A DNA stretch of 64,000 nucleotides from Babylonia areolata (lineage: Eukaryota; Mollusca; Gastropoda; Neogastropoda; Buccinidae). The notes beneath the pieces were generated by a model. The model did no database searches. It saw nothing but the letters and a program-made list of their open reading frames with translations, and was not told where the DNA came from. The stretch spans positions 40,186,329-40,250,328 of the forward strand of contig NC_134878.1 in the NCBI RefSeq assembly GCF_041734735.1, read 5' to 3'. The position numbers and the translations under genes were made by a program. Positions 12,140-23,429 of this stretch are shown in pieces (position 1 is the stretch's first letter; each line of letters opens with the position of its first letter).

Positions 12140-14633
12140 AATTGCCTGCTCCATATCACCCTGGCCAGCATACCGCGGCTGGCGGGGACCCTACATCAGC
12201 GGTCGAAACAAAGAGAAAGAAAAGAAAAAAACAAGGATCGTTCCTCTCACCATTGGTGCTTGGAACATAAGGACTCTCCTGGACAGAGATAACGCGGACA
12301 GACCCCAAAGGAGAACAGCACTAGTTGCATCCGAACTCGCCAGATACAACATCGACATCGCAGCCTTGAGTGAGACTCGGCTTGCAGGCGAAGGCGAGCT
12401 CTGTGAATGGGGATCTGGTTACACCTTCTTCTGGAGTGGACGAGGAAGCGAAGAGCGACGTGAGGCTGGCGTTGGTTTTGCAGTAAAAACAGCACTTGTC
12501 AGCAAGCTAGCTGGAATCCCAAAGGGAGTCAACGATAGGCTTATGACCATGAAACTCCCACTGGCATCTGGCCAGAAGCACCTCACCATTGTCAGTGCCT
12601 ACGCCCCAACCATGACCAACCCGGATGAAGTGAAGGCGAAGTTCTACGAGGACCTTCACTCTGTCATTGCTGCCATCCCTAAAGCAGACAAGCTCATCAT
12701 TCTTGGGGACTTCAATGCTAGAGTTGGCTCTGACTACATCTCCTGGGATGGAGTGATTGGAAAGCACGGTGTGGGCCACTGCAACCCAAATGGATTGCTT
12801 TTGCTTCAGACCTGTGCAGAGCACGAACTGCTGATAACCAACACAGTTTTCTGCCTCCCTACCCGTAACAGGACGTCATGGATGCACCCTCGCTCAAAGC
12901 ACTGGCATCTAATCGATTATGTCATCGTCAGGAAAAGGGATAGGCAAGATGTACGTGTAACAAAGACCATGTGCGGCGCCGAGTGTTGGACAGACCATCG
13001 CCTTGTAGTCTCGAAGCTGAATATTCGAATCCAACCCAAGAGATGCCCCCAAGGCCAGAAGGCTCCAAAACGGCTCAACATCGCTAAGCTGAAAAGCATC
13101 ACCATCAAACAGTCCTTTGTGGAGCTGCTGGAAGATCGTCTGGAATCCGCCTCTCTGGACAACCAGAATGTGGAGTCTGACTGGAGGACCCTGCGTGAGC
13201 TGATCTATAGTACAGCTTCAGAGACCCTGGGACCCATGACCAGAAAGCACAAAGACTGGTTTGATGAAAACTGTGATGAAATCAAGCAGCTTCTGGATGA
13301 GAAACGCCGTCTGCATCAAGCCCATCTGTGCAACCCAAAGTCCACATCAAAAAAGGATGCATACAATGCCATCCGCAGGACTGTTCAGCAAAAGTTACGC
13401 CAGATGCAGGATAAGTGGCTGAGTGACAAAGCTGATGAGATCCAGGGATATGCTGACAGGCACGATATGAAGAGGTTCTATGATGCCTTAAAAGAAGTCT
13501 ACGGCCCCACATCCTCAGGATCATCCCCCCTCCTCAGTGCAGATGGGAATACCTTGATCACCGAGAAGGAGAACATTCTCGAACGATGGGCTGAGCACTT
13601 CAACAGTGTCTTAAATCGCCCTTCCTCCATAAATGATGAAGCCATAGACTGTCTCCCACAAGTCCCCACCAACGAAGCACTGGACGATCCGCCAACACTT
13701 CTTGAGACCCAGAAAGCAATCCGTCTGCTATCCAGTGGCAAAGCACCTGGCTCAGACTCCATACCAGCAGAGGTCTACAAGGATGGAGGCACTGTGCTGA
13801 CTGAGAAGCTTCATCAGCTGTACTCACTCATGTGGAAAGAAGAGACGATCCCCCAGGATTTCAAAGATGCATCTATCATTCACTTGTACAAGCGAAAGGG
13901 GAACCGGCAAGCCTGTGATAACAATCGGGGCATTTCCTTGCTCTCCATTGCAGGCAAGATACTTGCCAGGATCCTACTTAACCGCCTCACAGCACACCTT
14001 GACCAAGGTCATTTGCCTGAGAGCCAATGTGGATTCCGGAAAGAGCGCGGAACCACTGACATGGTGTTTGCTGCAAGGCAGCTGCAAGAGAAATGTCAGG
14101 AGCAAAATGCTGATCTGTTCTCCACCTATGTCGACCTCACTAAGGCCTTCGACACCGTGAGTAGAGAGGGACTGTGGAAGATCATGGCCAAGTACGGATG
14201 CCCTCGGAAATTTATTTCCTTGGTCAGCCAATTCCATGAAGGCATGCAGGCTCAAGTCCAGGACAATGGTGAAACATCTGCTCCTTTTGCTGTCACAAAT
14301 GGTGTCAAGCGAGGCTGCGTCCTGGCTCCAACGCTGTTCAGCCTCATGTTCTCTGCAATGCTTACTGATGCCTTCAGAGATGGCGATGTTGGAATCGGCC
14401 TAGAGTACCGAACAGATGGCAAGCTGTTTAACCTCAGAAGGCTTCAAGCAAAAACGAAGGTCATGACAGACATCATCAGAGACTTTTTGTTTGCTGATGA
14501 TTGTGCCCTCAACGCTGGATCTGAAGCTGACATGCAACTCAGCGTCGACAAGTTTGCCACTGCCAGCAGGAACTTCGGCCTTACCATCAGCACGAGGAAA
14601 ACTGAAGTTCTCCATCAGCCAGCCCTACATTGA
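12140..14633 (+). CDS. LINE ORF: endonuclease plus reverse transcriptase (to a frameshift)
   Basis: The frame is open from about 12140; no ATG start is evident. The endonuclease begins at GAWNIRTLLDRDNADRPQRR, with ALSETRL, LGDFNARVGSD and WTDHRLVVSKL as catalytic motifs. RT motifs follow: GKAPGSDSIPAEVYKDGG, NNRGISLLSIAGKILARILL, YVDLTKAFDTVSREGL, VTNGVKRGCVLAPTLF and FLFADDCALN. The frame ends at TRKTEVLHQPALH, where a single frameshift near 14.62 kb separates it from the C-terminal part. This is a mobile-element gene with no role in the laminin locus. Confidence 0.85.
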
Positions 14634-15426
14634 GCCCAACATCACAGTCAACGGTCAGAGACTCAGTGCGGTGGAGCGGTTCACATACCTTGGCAGCACA
14701 CTGTCACGAAATGCGACCATCGACGATGAAGTGAACGTCAGGATTGCAAGAGCAAGCGCAACTTTTGGTAGACTCAGTGCAAATGTCTGGAACAGAAGAG
14801 GCATTAGTCTTGAGACCAAGCTAAAGGTCTACAGAGCAGTAGTTCTCCCCACACTACTGTACGCCTGCGAAACTTGGACAGTGTACCAACGACATGCCAA
14901 GAAGCTGAACCACTTCCACACAACATGCCTCAGGAAGCTACTGAACATCAAGTGGCAAGACAGGACCCCAGACACAGAGGTGCTCGCAAAAGCCACCCTT
15001 CCCAGCATCTTCACCATCCTGATGCAGTCCCAGCTTCGCTGGGCTGGACACGTGGCGCGCATGCCAGACCATCGGCTGCCCAAAAGGCTCTTCTATGGCG
15101 AGCTGCAACAAGGGAAGAGATCACACGGAGGTCAGAAGAAGCGCTTCAGAGATACTCTGAAAGTCTCTTTGAAAGCGTTTGATATCAACCCTGACTCCTG
15201 GGAGGAATCTGCAGTGGACCGTGACAAATGGCGCGCTGCTGTGCACAAAGGCGCCAGGTTGTGCGAGGCCAACAGGACTGCTGCAGCTGTTGAGAAGAGG
15301 CAGGCCAGAAAGTCACGGGCAAACAAGCTCCCTGACAATGATATGCCTGTCTTTGTCTGCCCCAACTGTCAGCGAACATTTCGTGCGCAGATTGGACTAT
15401 TCAGCCATCTGCGCACTCACAGATAG
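14623..15426 (+). CDS. LINE ORF C-terminal part with C2H2 zinc finger
   Basis: After the frameshift the protein continues as YIEPNITVNGQRLSAVERFT, YLGSTLSRNATIDDEVNVRI and LETKLKVYRAVVLPTLLYAC, then WAGHVARMPDHRLPKRLFYG, the conserved region downstream of the RT. The C-terminus carries CPNCQRTFRAQIGLFSHLRT then HR, a C2H2-type finger (C-x2-C-x12-H-x3-H). A terminal C2H2 finger is a known feature of some invertebrate LINEs and may aid nucleic-acid binding. It ends at a TAG at 15424-15426. Confidence 0.85.
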   Translation, partial: PYIEPNITVNGQRLSAVERFTYLGSTLSRNATIDDEVNVRIARASATFGRLSANVWNRRGISLETKLKVYRAVVLPTLLYACETWTVYQRHAKKLNHFHTTCLRKLLNIKWQDRTPDTEVLAKATLPSIFTILMQSQLRWAGHVARMPDHRLPKRLFYGELQQGKRSHGGQKKRFRDTLKVSLKAFDINPDSWEESAVDRDKWRAAVHKGARLCEANRTAAAVEKRQARKSRANKLPDNDMPVFVCPNCQRTFRAQIGLFSHLRTHR

Positions 15427-15559
15427 ATTCATGAGCATCCTTCCCCCCACCACACCACCACCCTCCCCCCATCCCCCATCTGGATGACAACGATGGTCAT
15501 CATCGATCTCGATGGACACACCACCACCACAGCAGAAGAGTGAATTGTGACAGGAGGAG

Positions 15560-18014
15560 TGTTTTTGCAAGTATAACCTTGCCAAAAAGTGATGGGTTCC
15601 TACGTTCCCATCTTTTTATAGTTCTAATTACTGTTTCTATTCTAGCATTCCAGTTCTCTTCAATTTCCGAAATTTCTCTGTCTGCTGAAAATATATGCCC
15701 AGAATTCTTATTTTATCAGATTTCATAGGTATGTCATTAAAGGTTCCAACTTCGTTTTTCCTTGAACCCAACCATATTCCTTCGGATTTATTTTTATTTA
15801 GTTTTAGTCCTGAAAAGCTTTCAAATTCGTCGGTAATATTTATGGCTATCTGTATATCTTTTTCATTTCTAACTGTTAGCGTAGTGTCATCTGCAAATTG
15901 CTTTATTTTGGAAATATTGGGTTGCCCGTTGTCATTGAAGCTTTGATGCGAGAGTTTGATTCCTTCAATTTCTTTGTTGTTTCGAATTCGTATGGCAAGG
16001 ATTTCTACAGCTATAACAAAAAGGAGGGGACTGAGTGGACATCCTTGTCTTATTCCTCTTTCAGTTGGGAACCAGTCGGATAGCCAGCCACCATTGTGTG
16101 TACAACTTTCTGTATTTCTCATTGCAGTTGCAATTAAACTTGCGAATTTTGGACCAAAATTAAAAATGCGAAGTGCCTGTTTTATACAATTCTTTGATAT
16201 CGCGTCGAAGGCTTTTGAGAAGTCTAATGCGATCAGTGTACCTTGCTGGTCAGTTCTATCTAAATATTTTGTGAGATCATCAAAGAATCTCAAATGAAAA
16301 GCAATGTTTCTACCCTTTATAAATCCTATCTGATCTTCGTTGACTATTGTTTTGATTACGTTTTGCAGTCGTATAGCCAGAGCTTTGGAAAATATTTTGT
16401 AGTCTGTGTTGGTAAGAGTAATAGGTCGGTAGTTTGCTAGATTGTTTCTTTCAAGGTTTTTTCCTTTATGTATTAGTGTTATGATTCCTTTTCTCATTGA
16501 AAAGGATAATTCGCCTTGCTCCAGGGCATCGATTATACAATTGAAAAGTGGTATTTTCAGTCGGTCCCAAAATTGTTTATAGAAAGATGGTGTAAGACCA
16601 TCGCTTCCAGGTGCAGAATCTTTATTTAGCACATTGAGTGCATGGGTGAGTTCCTCCACAGTAATCTCTTTGTCACAGTCTTCTTTTTGTTCTTGTGTCA
16701 GGACTGGAAAATCCTGGTCAGATAGGAAATGTTCCCGTATGTCTCCCCCAGTTAACGATTTGTCTTCTTTGTATAGATTATCAAAATATTCTTTTATTTC
16801 TCCAAGTATCTTTTCCGGACTGTCTGTTGTCGTTTCATCTATTTGAAGGCAAGATATTGTGTTTGATGTTGCCTTTATTTTTTCTAACTGGAGAAAGTAT
16901 CTGGTGTTTTTCTCACCATGTTCTATCCATTTGACTCTGGATCTGACCTGTGCTCCTCGAGCTTCGCTCAGTTCCTGTATTTCTATGTCTTTCTTCATTT
17001 TATGTATTTTTGTTTGGATTTCTTTATTGTTTGGGTCTTGTGACAATTGGTGTTCTGCTTCGTTTAGCGTTTTTATGGCAGTTTGCTTGTTTTGACGTTG
17101 GGATTTATTTAATTTTTTTTTAGTACAGAATACAATAAGATTTATACTTAACTTTGAACATTTCCCAAGCTGTCTGTGGATTTTCGTGTTTATATTGTGC
17201 AAAATGTTCATCAATAAAAGTGTTTGTTCCGGCTAGGAAAGCTTGATCTGTTAGCAAGGAATTGTTGAATTTCCAGTATCCCGGACCTCTCTGAAAGTTG
17301 TTTGTACTGAAGACTACTTTAACGAGTTTGTGGTCCGATTGCGGGAATGCCCTTATATCTGTCTTTTTTATCAGTGGTTGTGTGGAAGAGTCGCAAAATA
17401 TATAGTCGATTCTTCTTGCTGTGAATGGGTTTGGTCTGGACCAAGTGTATTCTTTGTCGTCAGGGTGGAGTGTCCTCCATGTGTCGATAAGATCGAGTGA
17501 TGCTAACAGGTTGGTAAGCGCTTCTGTTTCTCGGATCGAGTGGGGTTTGCCAGCAATATTGTCCAGCTGGCTTACTGTTGTGTTGAAATCCCCCACTACC
17601 CACAGGTTGTCATATTCTTGGTCCTGCAATAGATCGCCGAGTTGAGTTATAAACGCTAATTTATCCGTTGTAAAGTTTGGAGCATAACAATTAGCAATAA
17701 CATTCACTTTGTCTTCTAGCATTACCTTAATTAAAAGTATTCTATCCGTTGCTTTAATGTGTTCAATAGTGGTTTGTTTCTTGTTATTTATGAATATCGT
17801 TAATCCACTACTTCTATTTGTTCCTGATCTATGAAAAACTCTTCCTGGCCATTCTCTCTCTATTTCATGTATTAGATCGTCTGTGATATGTTTCTTGTAA
17901 ACATGCAATATCTAGATTTTGGTTTCTTATAAAGTTAAATACCACTTTTCGTTTTAATTTGTTTCTTAGTCCATGCACGTTTAGCGTTCCAATGCTAAGA
18001 GTGTTATTCGCCAT
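15560..18014 (-). pseudogene. Tx1-like LINE ORF2, endonuclease and reverse transcriptase part
   Basis: The start at 18014 reads MANNTLSIGTLNVHGLRNKL with LQET downstream, the N-terminal signature of AP-type endonucleases. VVGDFNTTV and SDHKLV give further catalytic motifs. After the linker, RT motifs appear in order: SAPGSDGLTPSFYKQFW, NYRPITLTNTDYKIFSKALA, ALDFSKAFDAISK, GIRQGCPLSPLLF and the catalytic FADDTTLTV. The end (NWNARIETVIRTIKRWERR, SLFGKVILAKTLLLSQF) is cut by the inserted LINE. Frameshifts near 17.89, 17.14 and 15.65 kb break the frame. Confidence 0.85.
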
Positions 18015-18235
18015 GATTATGAGGAGTAGTGTTTATTTCACTGTCCATTATCGTCAGTCCATTAGACGAAGCCAGGGTCGTGGAGGTGAACTCAGTCCAG
18101 TGTTCAGACAGCAGCCGTCAGGTGCCGGCTGCTTCCATGTCTGCGTGGTCCGTTTTCCCTTCTTGCTGTGTGTGAGATCCGCAATCCACACTTGGTCGTT
18201 TTTTTTCCTGCTCCTCATCGCTGGCCAATGGGGAG

Positions 18236-19132
18236 TCACTCCTTTCCCGTTTCTCTCGCATCTTGCCCCGTGCCGTGTTGACCATCGGTTTGCTTCACCG
18301 CTGGCTGCCGCTGTGCTCTGCTCGCGGCGGGGCTGTCAGGGGTGTGTAGTTCCCCTCCCTGCACAGCTTGCTCTGTGTGTGCAGTGCTGCTGTCTTCCAT
18401 CTCTTTCGGGGGCTCAGCACTGACCACCACTGATGCCTCCCGGTTGTCTGGTTTGCTCAATGCCAACGGACAATCTATTTTTTTGTGTCCTGGTTGGAAG
18501 CACCCCCTACACACAACTTCACCCTCACAACCGGACACCCTATGGCCATCTTGTAGGCACTTACTACATTTAAGTTTTTCCTTCATTTCTCTATGAAAAA
18601 TGTCTGCTGAAAATAGTCCGACTTTCAAGACTGGCCGCAGTGGAGTGCTGGGCACAGACACAAAAACAAATCTGCGGCCAGTCTGAAAATGTGTCAGTCT
18701 CCCGTCAGGGTTCCTGGCCAGTTCACATTTAATTGATGAGCGTAGTTCCACGCCGACCTTCTTCAGCACAGCTTCAATGTCAGTGTTGTCCACACTTAGC
18801 GGGATACTACTGATCCATAGTTTCGTTGTTGGTTTTGAATCGTCTTCTTCCCTTCTTAAAAAGGGGTTTCGGTTCAGTAGAGCCACACGTGCACCCCTAA
18901 ATACAAACCCCTCCAACAACAGTTTGTCTCTACTTTCGTCTGTTTTGGGATAAATGCGCCAGAGCCCGCGAATACGCTGCGCCCCAACAATCGTACCTCT
19001 ACCTGACACACTTTCTGCAGCTACACAAATATCGTATGTGTTGGGCAGAGATTCATAGGAGGGCAGCGTGCGAGCCATCACGAACACTGGCTCCACCGGC
19101 GGGGCCGCCGCCATAGTTCCAGATTCCAGCAC
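18236..19132 (-). CDS. Tx1-like LINE ORF1 (RRM-like fold, two CCHC knuckles)
   Basis: An open frame of 298 codons starts at an ATG (MLESGTMAAAPPVEP). An internal methionine (MARTLPSYES) is a second possible start. The central part (KLWISSIPLSVDNTDIEAVL, RRFVFVSVPSTPLRPVL) resembles the RNA-binding region of LINE gag-like proteins. Two zinc knuckles follow: CSKCLQDGHRVSGC and CRGCFQPGHKKIDC, both C-x2-C-x4-H-x4-C. The tail is polar and low-complexity. Such ORF1 proteins bind the element's RNA. The frame is intact, unlike ORF2. Confidence 0.8.
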   Translation of the reverse strand: MLESGTMAAAPPVEPVFVMARTLPSYESLPNTYDICVAAESVSGRGTIVGAQRIRGLWRIYPKTDESRDKLLLEGFVFRGARVALLNRNPFLRREEDDSKPTTKLWISSIPLSVDNTDIEAVLKKVGVELRSSIKCELARNPDGRLTHFQTGRRFVFVSVPSTPLRPVLKVGLFSADIFHREMKEKLKCSKCLQDGHRVSGCEGEVVCRGCFQPGHKKIDCPLALSKPDNREASVVVSAEPPKEMEDSSTAHTEQAVQGGELHTPDSPAASRAQRQPAVKQTDGQHGTGQDARETGKE

Positions 19133-19480
19133 TAGCGCCGGCCTAGCTTACCACGTGTATCACCAATGAATACCCCTTCACAATGTTGCTTTCCGTGATA
19201 GATGTTGGAATCTTTTCCCACAAAAGCACACACTACTCTTGGTCACATTTCGAACTTCCTACACACGATCAAACACTTATCTTTTAAGAAATAGATGGGA
19301 GCAAACAATGTCTGACTTGCCGACATCGGAAGCCAACCGAAGTCTTTACTATTTAAATAATACATAAAGCAACTGCAGTTCTTAAAAGCTGACTTCAAGA
19401 TGATTTGGATTTTAAGTGAATCCTACAAAAAATAACAACAAAAAAACGTAGAAAACAACAACAAAAACCCACAAGTTCTA

Positions 19481-19483
<3 letters not shown>

Positions 19484-19530
<47 letters not shown>

Positions 19531-19638
19531 AGAAAAGCAGCATACCTTCAGTCGCTGGATGGATAGGTGAAGAACATAAAAAACCTTAAGTCACAGACCA
19601 GAAATTATGGTACAGAAAATCCCCCAAACAACAATAAT

Positions 19639-19686
<48 letters not shown>

Positions 19687-19760
19687 AGAGAGAAAAGAAA
19701 AAAAAAAAAGGAGTATGAGGAAAAGAGAAAAAAGGGAAAATCATTAAAAAAAAAAAAAAT
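19484..19760. repeat. GT microsatellite and poly-A/AG low-complexity DNA
   Basis: A (GT)n run lies at about 19484-19527 and an A run of about 40 at 19641-19683, followed by AG-rich DNA. The open frames here (KKKK...) are artefacts. Confidence 0.9.
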
Positions 19761-19799
19761 CAAGAAACAAAAAACAGGAAAGAGAATAGCTGGTTCTAA

Positions 19800-20755
19800 C
19801 AATTACGATTTTACAGCAATGGTATTAGATGAAAGAAAAATTGTTTTAACAATACATTTTACAGGTAGTACGTCAAACATCATATATATTTCACTGCAGA
19901 TTTTACATCTTCATAGAAAGAAAGGAAAAGAAAAAGAATTGAAATTAAAAGTGTTTTAATTCCAGTTTTAACAATATATTTTAAAGATTTTTCAGGCATG
20001 TTATTGAATAATATGCAAAGCTACTGCAGTTTTTAAAGAGAAAGAAGGGAAAATGATAAAAAGACATTAAGAAACAAAATACTGGAAAGAGTGTAGCTGG
20101 TTGTGCCAGGCATGCAACAGGCTGTGAGTGGATGTCCTAAAATATATTTTACAGCTACATCATTATCTTAATTATTACTTTAAAAATAAAATTTTAACAA
20201 TACATATAAAAAAAAATAACTGATTGTGCCATGCATGTAAACGGCTTAGGTTGGATGTCCAGATATACATTTGACAGATTTTACTTCAACATCTTTTTTT
20301 TTTTTTAATGCAGTTTTAACAATACAGATTACATATCTCATGGCTACATATTTTTCAATTACATTTTCAAAAACAATAATTGCAGTTTTAACAATACATT
20401 TTACAGATTTTACTGACTATATACTACGTTTTACTTTTTTTTTTTTTTAATGACTACAAGACACTTTTTATACTGACTATACATTTTACATATTTCACTG
20501 ACTAAAGATACTTTCAGTTTTATGAATAAAGTAATTTAACTCAACATTTTGCTGATTATACATTCTGATCATTTTACTGGCAACAAGCAGCTTTTGGTTT
20601 TATGAACCACCTCCAAATTTTCTTCAAAATCCAATTTTGACAATACAAAATTCCACAGCAGATTTTACCTTCTTATTATACTGGCTGCAAGAAAGAAGAG
20701 AAAAGAATAAGGAATGAAAAGTATGTTTTTTAATTTCCTAATTTTAGCGTGGACT
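19800..20755. repeat. AT-rich satellite, right part
   Basis: The ttttaacaatacattttaca / gattttactgactata unit family seen at 7.6-9.56 kb resumes here. Nothing coding is visible. Confidence 0.7.
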
Positions 20756-20789
20756 GAACTTCCTTAGTTACGTCTGGAACTTGAAAAAA

Positions 20790-21166
20790 TCCTGCAGAAA
20801 GTGGTCAACATTTTGTGCATAGTAGTCCACATGGACTCCTGCAGAAAGTGCTCAAAATTTTGTTCATAGTAGTCCACATGGACTCCTGCAGAAAGTGCTC
20901 AACATTTTGTTCATAGTAGTCCACATGGACTCCTGCAGAAAGTGCTCAACATTTTGTTCATAGTAGTCCACATAGACTCCTGCAGAAAGCTGTCAGCATT
21001 TTGTTAATAGTAGTCCACATGGACTCCTGCAGAAAGTGGTCATTATTTTGTTCATAGTAGTCCACATGGACTCCTGCAGAAAGCTGTCAACATTTTGTTC
21101 ATAGTAGTCCACATGGACTCCTGCAGAAAGTGCTCAACATTTTGTTCATTGTAGTCCACATGTACT
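20790..21166. repeat. 47-bp minisatellite (8 units)
   Basis: The unit agtccacatggactcctgca + gaaagtgctcaacattttgt + tcatagt recurs about eight times with few changes. It lies in the 21.9-kb intron between exons 10 and 11. No exon border with coding potential was found on either side. Confidence 0.93.
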
Positions 21167-21214
21167 TGGGGGAGGGGTTGGGGGCACGGACTGAAAGACT
21201 CTTCACCTCTGAAG

Positions 21215-21345
21215 GGATTTGATCTTTTCCCAACTGGACTATGGTTGTGCCGTGTATGGTTCTGCAAAGCCATTTTATGTGAAAACCTTAGACCCCAGAC
21301 CATCAGGGGCTCAGGCCCTGTTTGGGTGTGTTCTGTGCCATCCTG
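21215..21345 (+). pseudogene. Jockey-type RT C-terminal fragment
   Basis: One frame reads FSQLDYGCAVYGSAKPFYVK then TLDPRPSGAQALFG. The LDYG...YGSA....LK.LDP..  pattern is the thumb region of Jockey-clade LINE reverse transcriptases. Only about 40 codons remain. Confidence 0.65.
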
Positions 21346-21799
21346 GTGTGACAGATTTGTGTGTGGTCTTTAAAAAAAACAAACACTTTTTTTTTTTTTT
21401 GGATAAAGACAACACAGAAGCTAATGATGATTTGTAAATGGAGCTATATTTCCTATTTTCGTTTTTAGTAGGACAAGAGCCCTCAGGTATGTCCTGAAGT
21501 GGTCAGTCGGGCTATAATGAACAATGTACATTTTATATACAAACTGTGCTGTTGGCAAATCACCAGTATGCCAGCACAGATTTTACAGCATGGTGTTTTA
21601 TTCTGATGAGAGTGCGAGAAAGAGAGTTCTCTCTCCCTCTCTCTCTCTCTTTCCTTTTAATATGAAGGAAAAGGAGAGGATGCTGAGAACTGGGTACCCA
21701 GTAGGATTCTTAAAAGTGTGTATGTGTGTAGAGCGAGGATATTAGAAATAATTGTTTTATTTTTTTTATCATTTTATTATATTTTTATGAAGGAGGTAT

Positions 21800-21860
21800 A
21801 TAGATTTGTCAGAAGGCAGTGACACCTCCTTGAGAAACTGAAACTGAAACTATCATGATT
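21800..21860 (+). repeat. SINE-B 3' tail fragment
   Basis: The piece gcagtgacacctccttgaga + aactgaaactgaaactat matches the end of the SINE at 61.78-62.16 kb. Confidence 0.6.
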
Positions 21861-22238
21861 GTTTTTAATCATCATTGTCCCCTTGCTCACAGAACTTATC
21901 AATGACACGAATACGTATGTCACAAGTACAGTCTGAATATAGTCTCAACCCTCCTGCTTCTGGTTTGAGGACAGAGTTAAAGCAGTTAAAGAATCTGGCC
22001 TGTGTGTACATCAATTGTTTTTGAAAAGGGCCCTGATATGCTGAGTTTTAAGCAACAAAAAACATTTTATAAACAAATTTATGCTTTAAATCTAAGCAGT
22101 GGTCTATCAATGGAAAGCCAAAGCAGATTTTACAGCAACACTCCATACTGTGCTAAGAAAGTGGGAGTGTTTTTTTTATGCAAAGGAAGTTATGTTTGTG
22201 ATGATGGCATAAGCTGGGTTTTTTTTGGGTTTTTTTTA

Positions 22239-22240
<2 letters not shown>

Positions 22241-22309
<69 letters not shown>
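22241..22309. repeat. (TG)n microsatellite
   Basis: About 34 uninterrupted TG dinucleotides. Confidence 0.97.
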
Positions 22310-22311
<2 letters not shown>

Positions 22312-22455
22312 TGTTAAAAAAAAGTGATGTAAAATGAAGGATAATGAAAATACAGTTGCGCATGTATGTACAATGTTTTATTATTATTGATATAAATAAA
22401 CTAGAAATGTAAGTGACTGTGCACACAGAAGCTACTTCCGTGCAAGAATGCTTGC

Positions 22456-23429
22456 CACGGGTGTTCAGTGCTGGCACTTTAGTTGGCCCTGCGAAAGTTC
22501 GTGAACCCAGGAAGAAGGGCATGGATATAAATAAACGCGGCTGACAAACAGGCCGCGCCAGCGGCACTCGCTGTACGCTTGTTCGGCGGTAAATCTGCTT
22601 TGTTTCTTTCGCGCATCATCTTCCCGGATAGATCGGAAATAACGACTAAAGAAGTGGTTTTCTAAAAAGAGCACAAAATAAGCTTTCCATTGACTCCAAA
22701 CACAATATGTTTTCTTACATAGCGGTTGTTGCGGCAACGGCTGAAACATAAATGAAGAAAGAGAAGAGAAGGATAAGCAGAAGCATGATCGCAAAAATCG
22801 TTAAGTTTAAATCCCTCTCTAAGAAAACAGGCGTTTAGCACAATAACATCGTAAATACACACAGAACATATAGCATGCCTGCATGCAGATTAGCTTACCT
22901 TTTGAGTTGTGCGATTTTTCTTGGCAGCACAACAAACGTTTAAATGAACACACTGTAGCATGGTGAGAGTGAGCAGCAGGGGGATGGAGAGCGGGGTGAG
23001 TGTCTGTCGGCTTATGGCACTGCCGTGCCCTTCATTCCACGAGAAAGACGAAGAATTTTAAGGTAAAAAAAAAGAAAAAAAAAAAAAGAAACGATGATGT
23101 TGATAAAATAATGAAATTGCGTAAATCAAATCAAACTGCACTCCAATAATACAACCAGGAATAGCAATAATTCAACTTTCTGTAATCGCTGCAGAAATGT
23201 GTGGATGCTGTGAAAAGGTGGGAAAAGTGGGGCGGGGGCTGCGGGGCCGAGTGAAACAAAGAAGGCAGTGTCCCAGTTTGGCGCGCGGGGCCAGAAATAC
23301 CGCGGCGAATGTGCCGGTCAGTACAGAGTGCGGTGGGAAAGTCTGGCATTACAAAATTTTTGACCCAAGACGCTAGACGCTGCTCGGCCAACTAAAGAGC
23401 CGGATTTTGTGCTCGGCTGAGCAGCCGTG
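22456..23429. mobile_element. Non-autonomous DNA transposon with CACGG termini, copy 1
   Basis: This 974-bp element starts CACGGGTGTTCAG and ends CTGAGCAGCCGTG, giving imperfect terminal inverted repeats CACGGsTGyTCAG. A second inverted pair, ctttagttggcc / ggccaactaaag, lies just inside. It is flanked by a perfect 4-bp duplication TTGC (22452-22455 and 23430-23433). A 943-bp copy with the same ends and its own 4-bp duplication is at 45169. No transposase frame was found. CAC termini with 4-bp duplications fit Chapaev-type members of the CMC superfamily; that family assignment is inference. Confidence 0.8.

Larger units (their letters stand above)
11363..15540 (+). mobile_element. Nearly intact LINE inserted into the Tx1-like element
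   Basis: A plus-strand LINE of about 4.2 kb starts near gtcaggtcaggtcattagat, has a GC-rich 5' region, one long ORF with endonuclease and RT, and ends in a pyrimidine-rich 3' region with tandem cacca units. The clade is uncertain (RTE- or I-like; RGISLLS and FADDC motifs). The same 3' end (gatgacaacgatggtcatca) recurs at 61.3 kb, and a 5'-part copy about 97% identical lies at 63.89-64.00 kb. Both flanks are Tx1-like ORF2, so it is younger than that element. No clear target duplication was read. Confidence 0.85.
9950..19140 (-). mobile_element. Tx1/L1-like LINE, near full length, split by a second LINE
   Basis: On the minus strand this element has ORF1 (gag-like with two CCHC knuckles) followed by ORF2 (endonuclease, RT, C-terminal zinc motif). 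Their order and types match L1-lineage Tx1-like LINEs. Bases 11363-15540 are a foreign plus-strand LINE that separates the ORF2 RT from its C-terminus; without it the element is about 5 kb. ORF2 also carries about three frameshifts (near 17.89, 17.14 and 15.65 kb). It sits between two parts of the AT-rich satellite. The exact 5' end is not defined; no target duplication was identified. Confidence 0.85.

Noticed and set aside
20740-20790. Possible laminin exon on the minus strand (VPDVTKEVQSTLKLGN) next to the 47-bp array
   Set aside because: There is no GT donor after it and the frame soon ends; exon phases do not require it.
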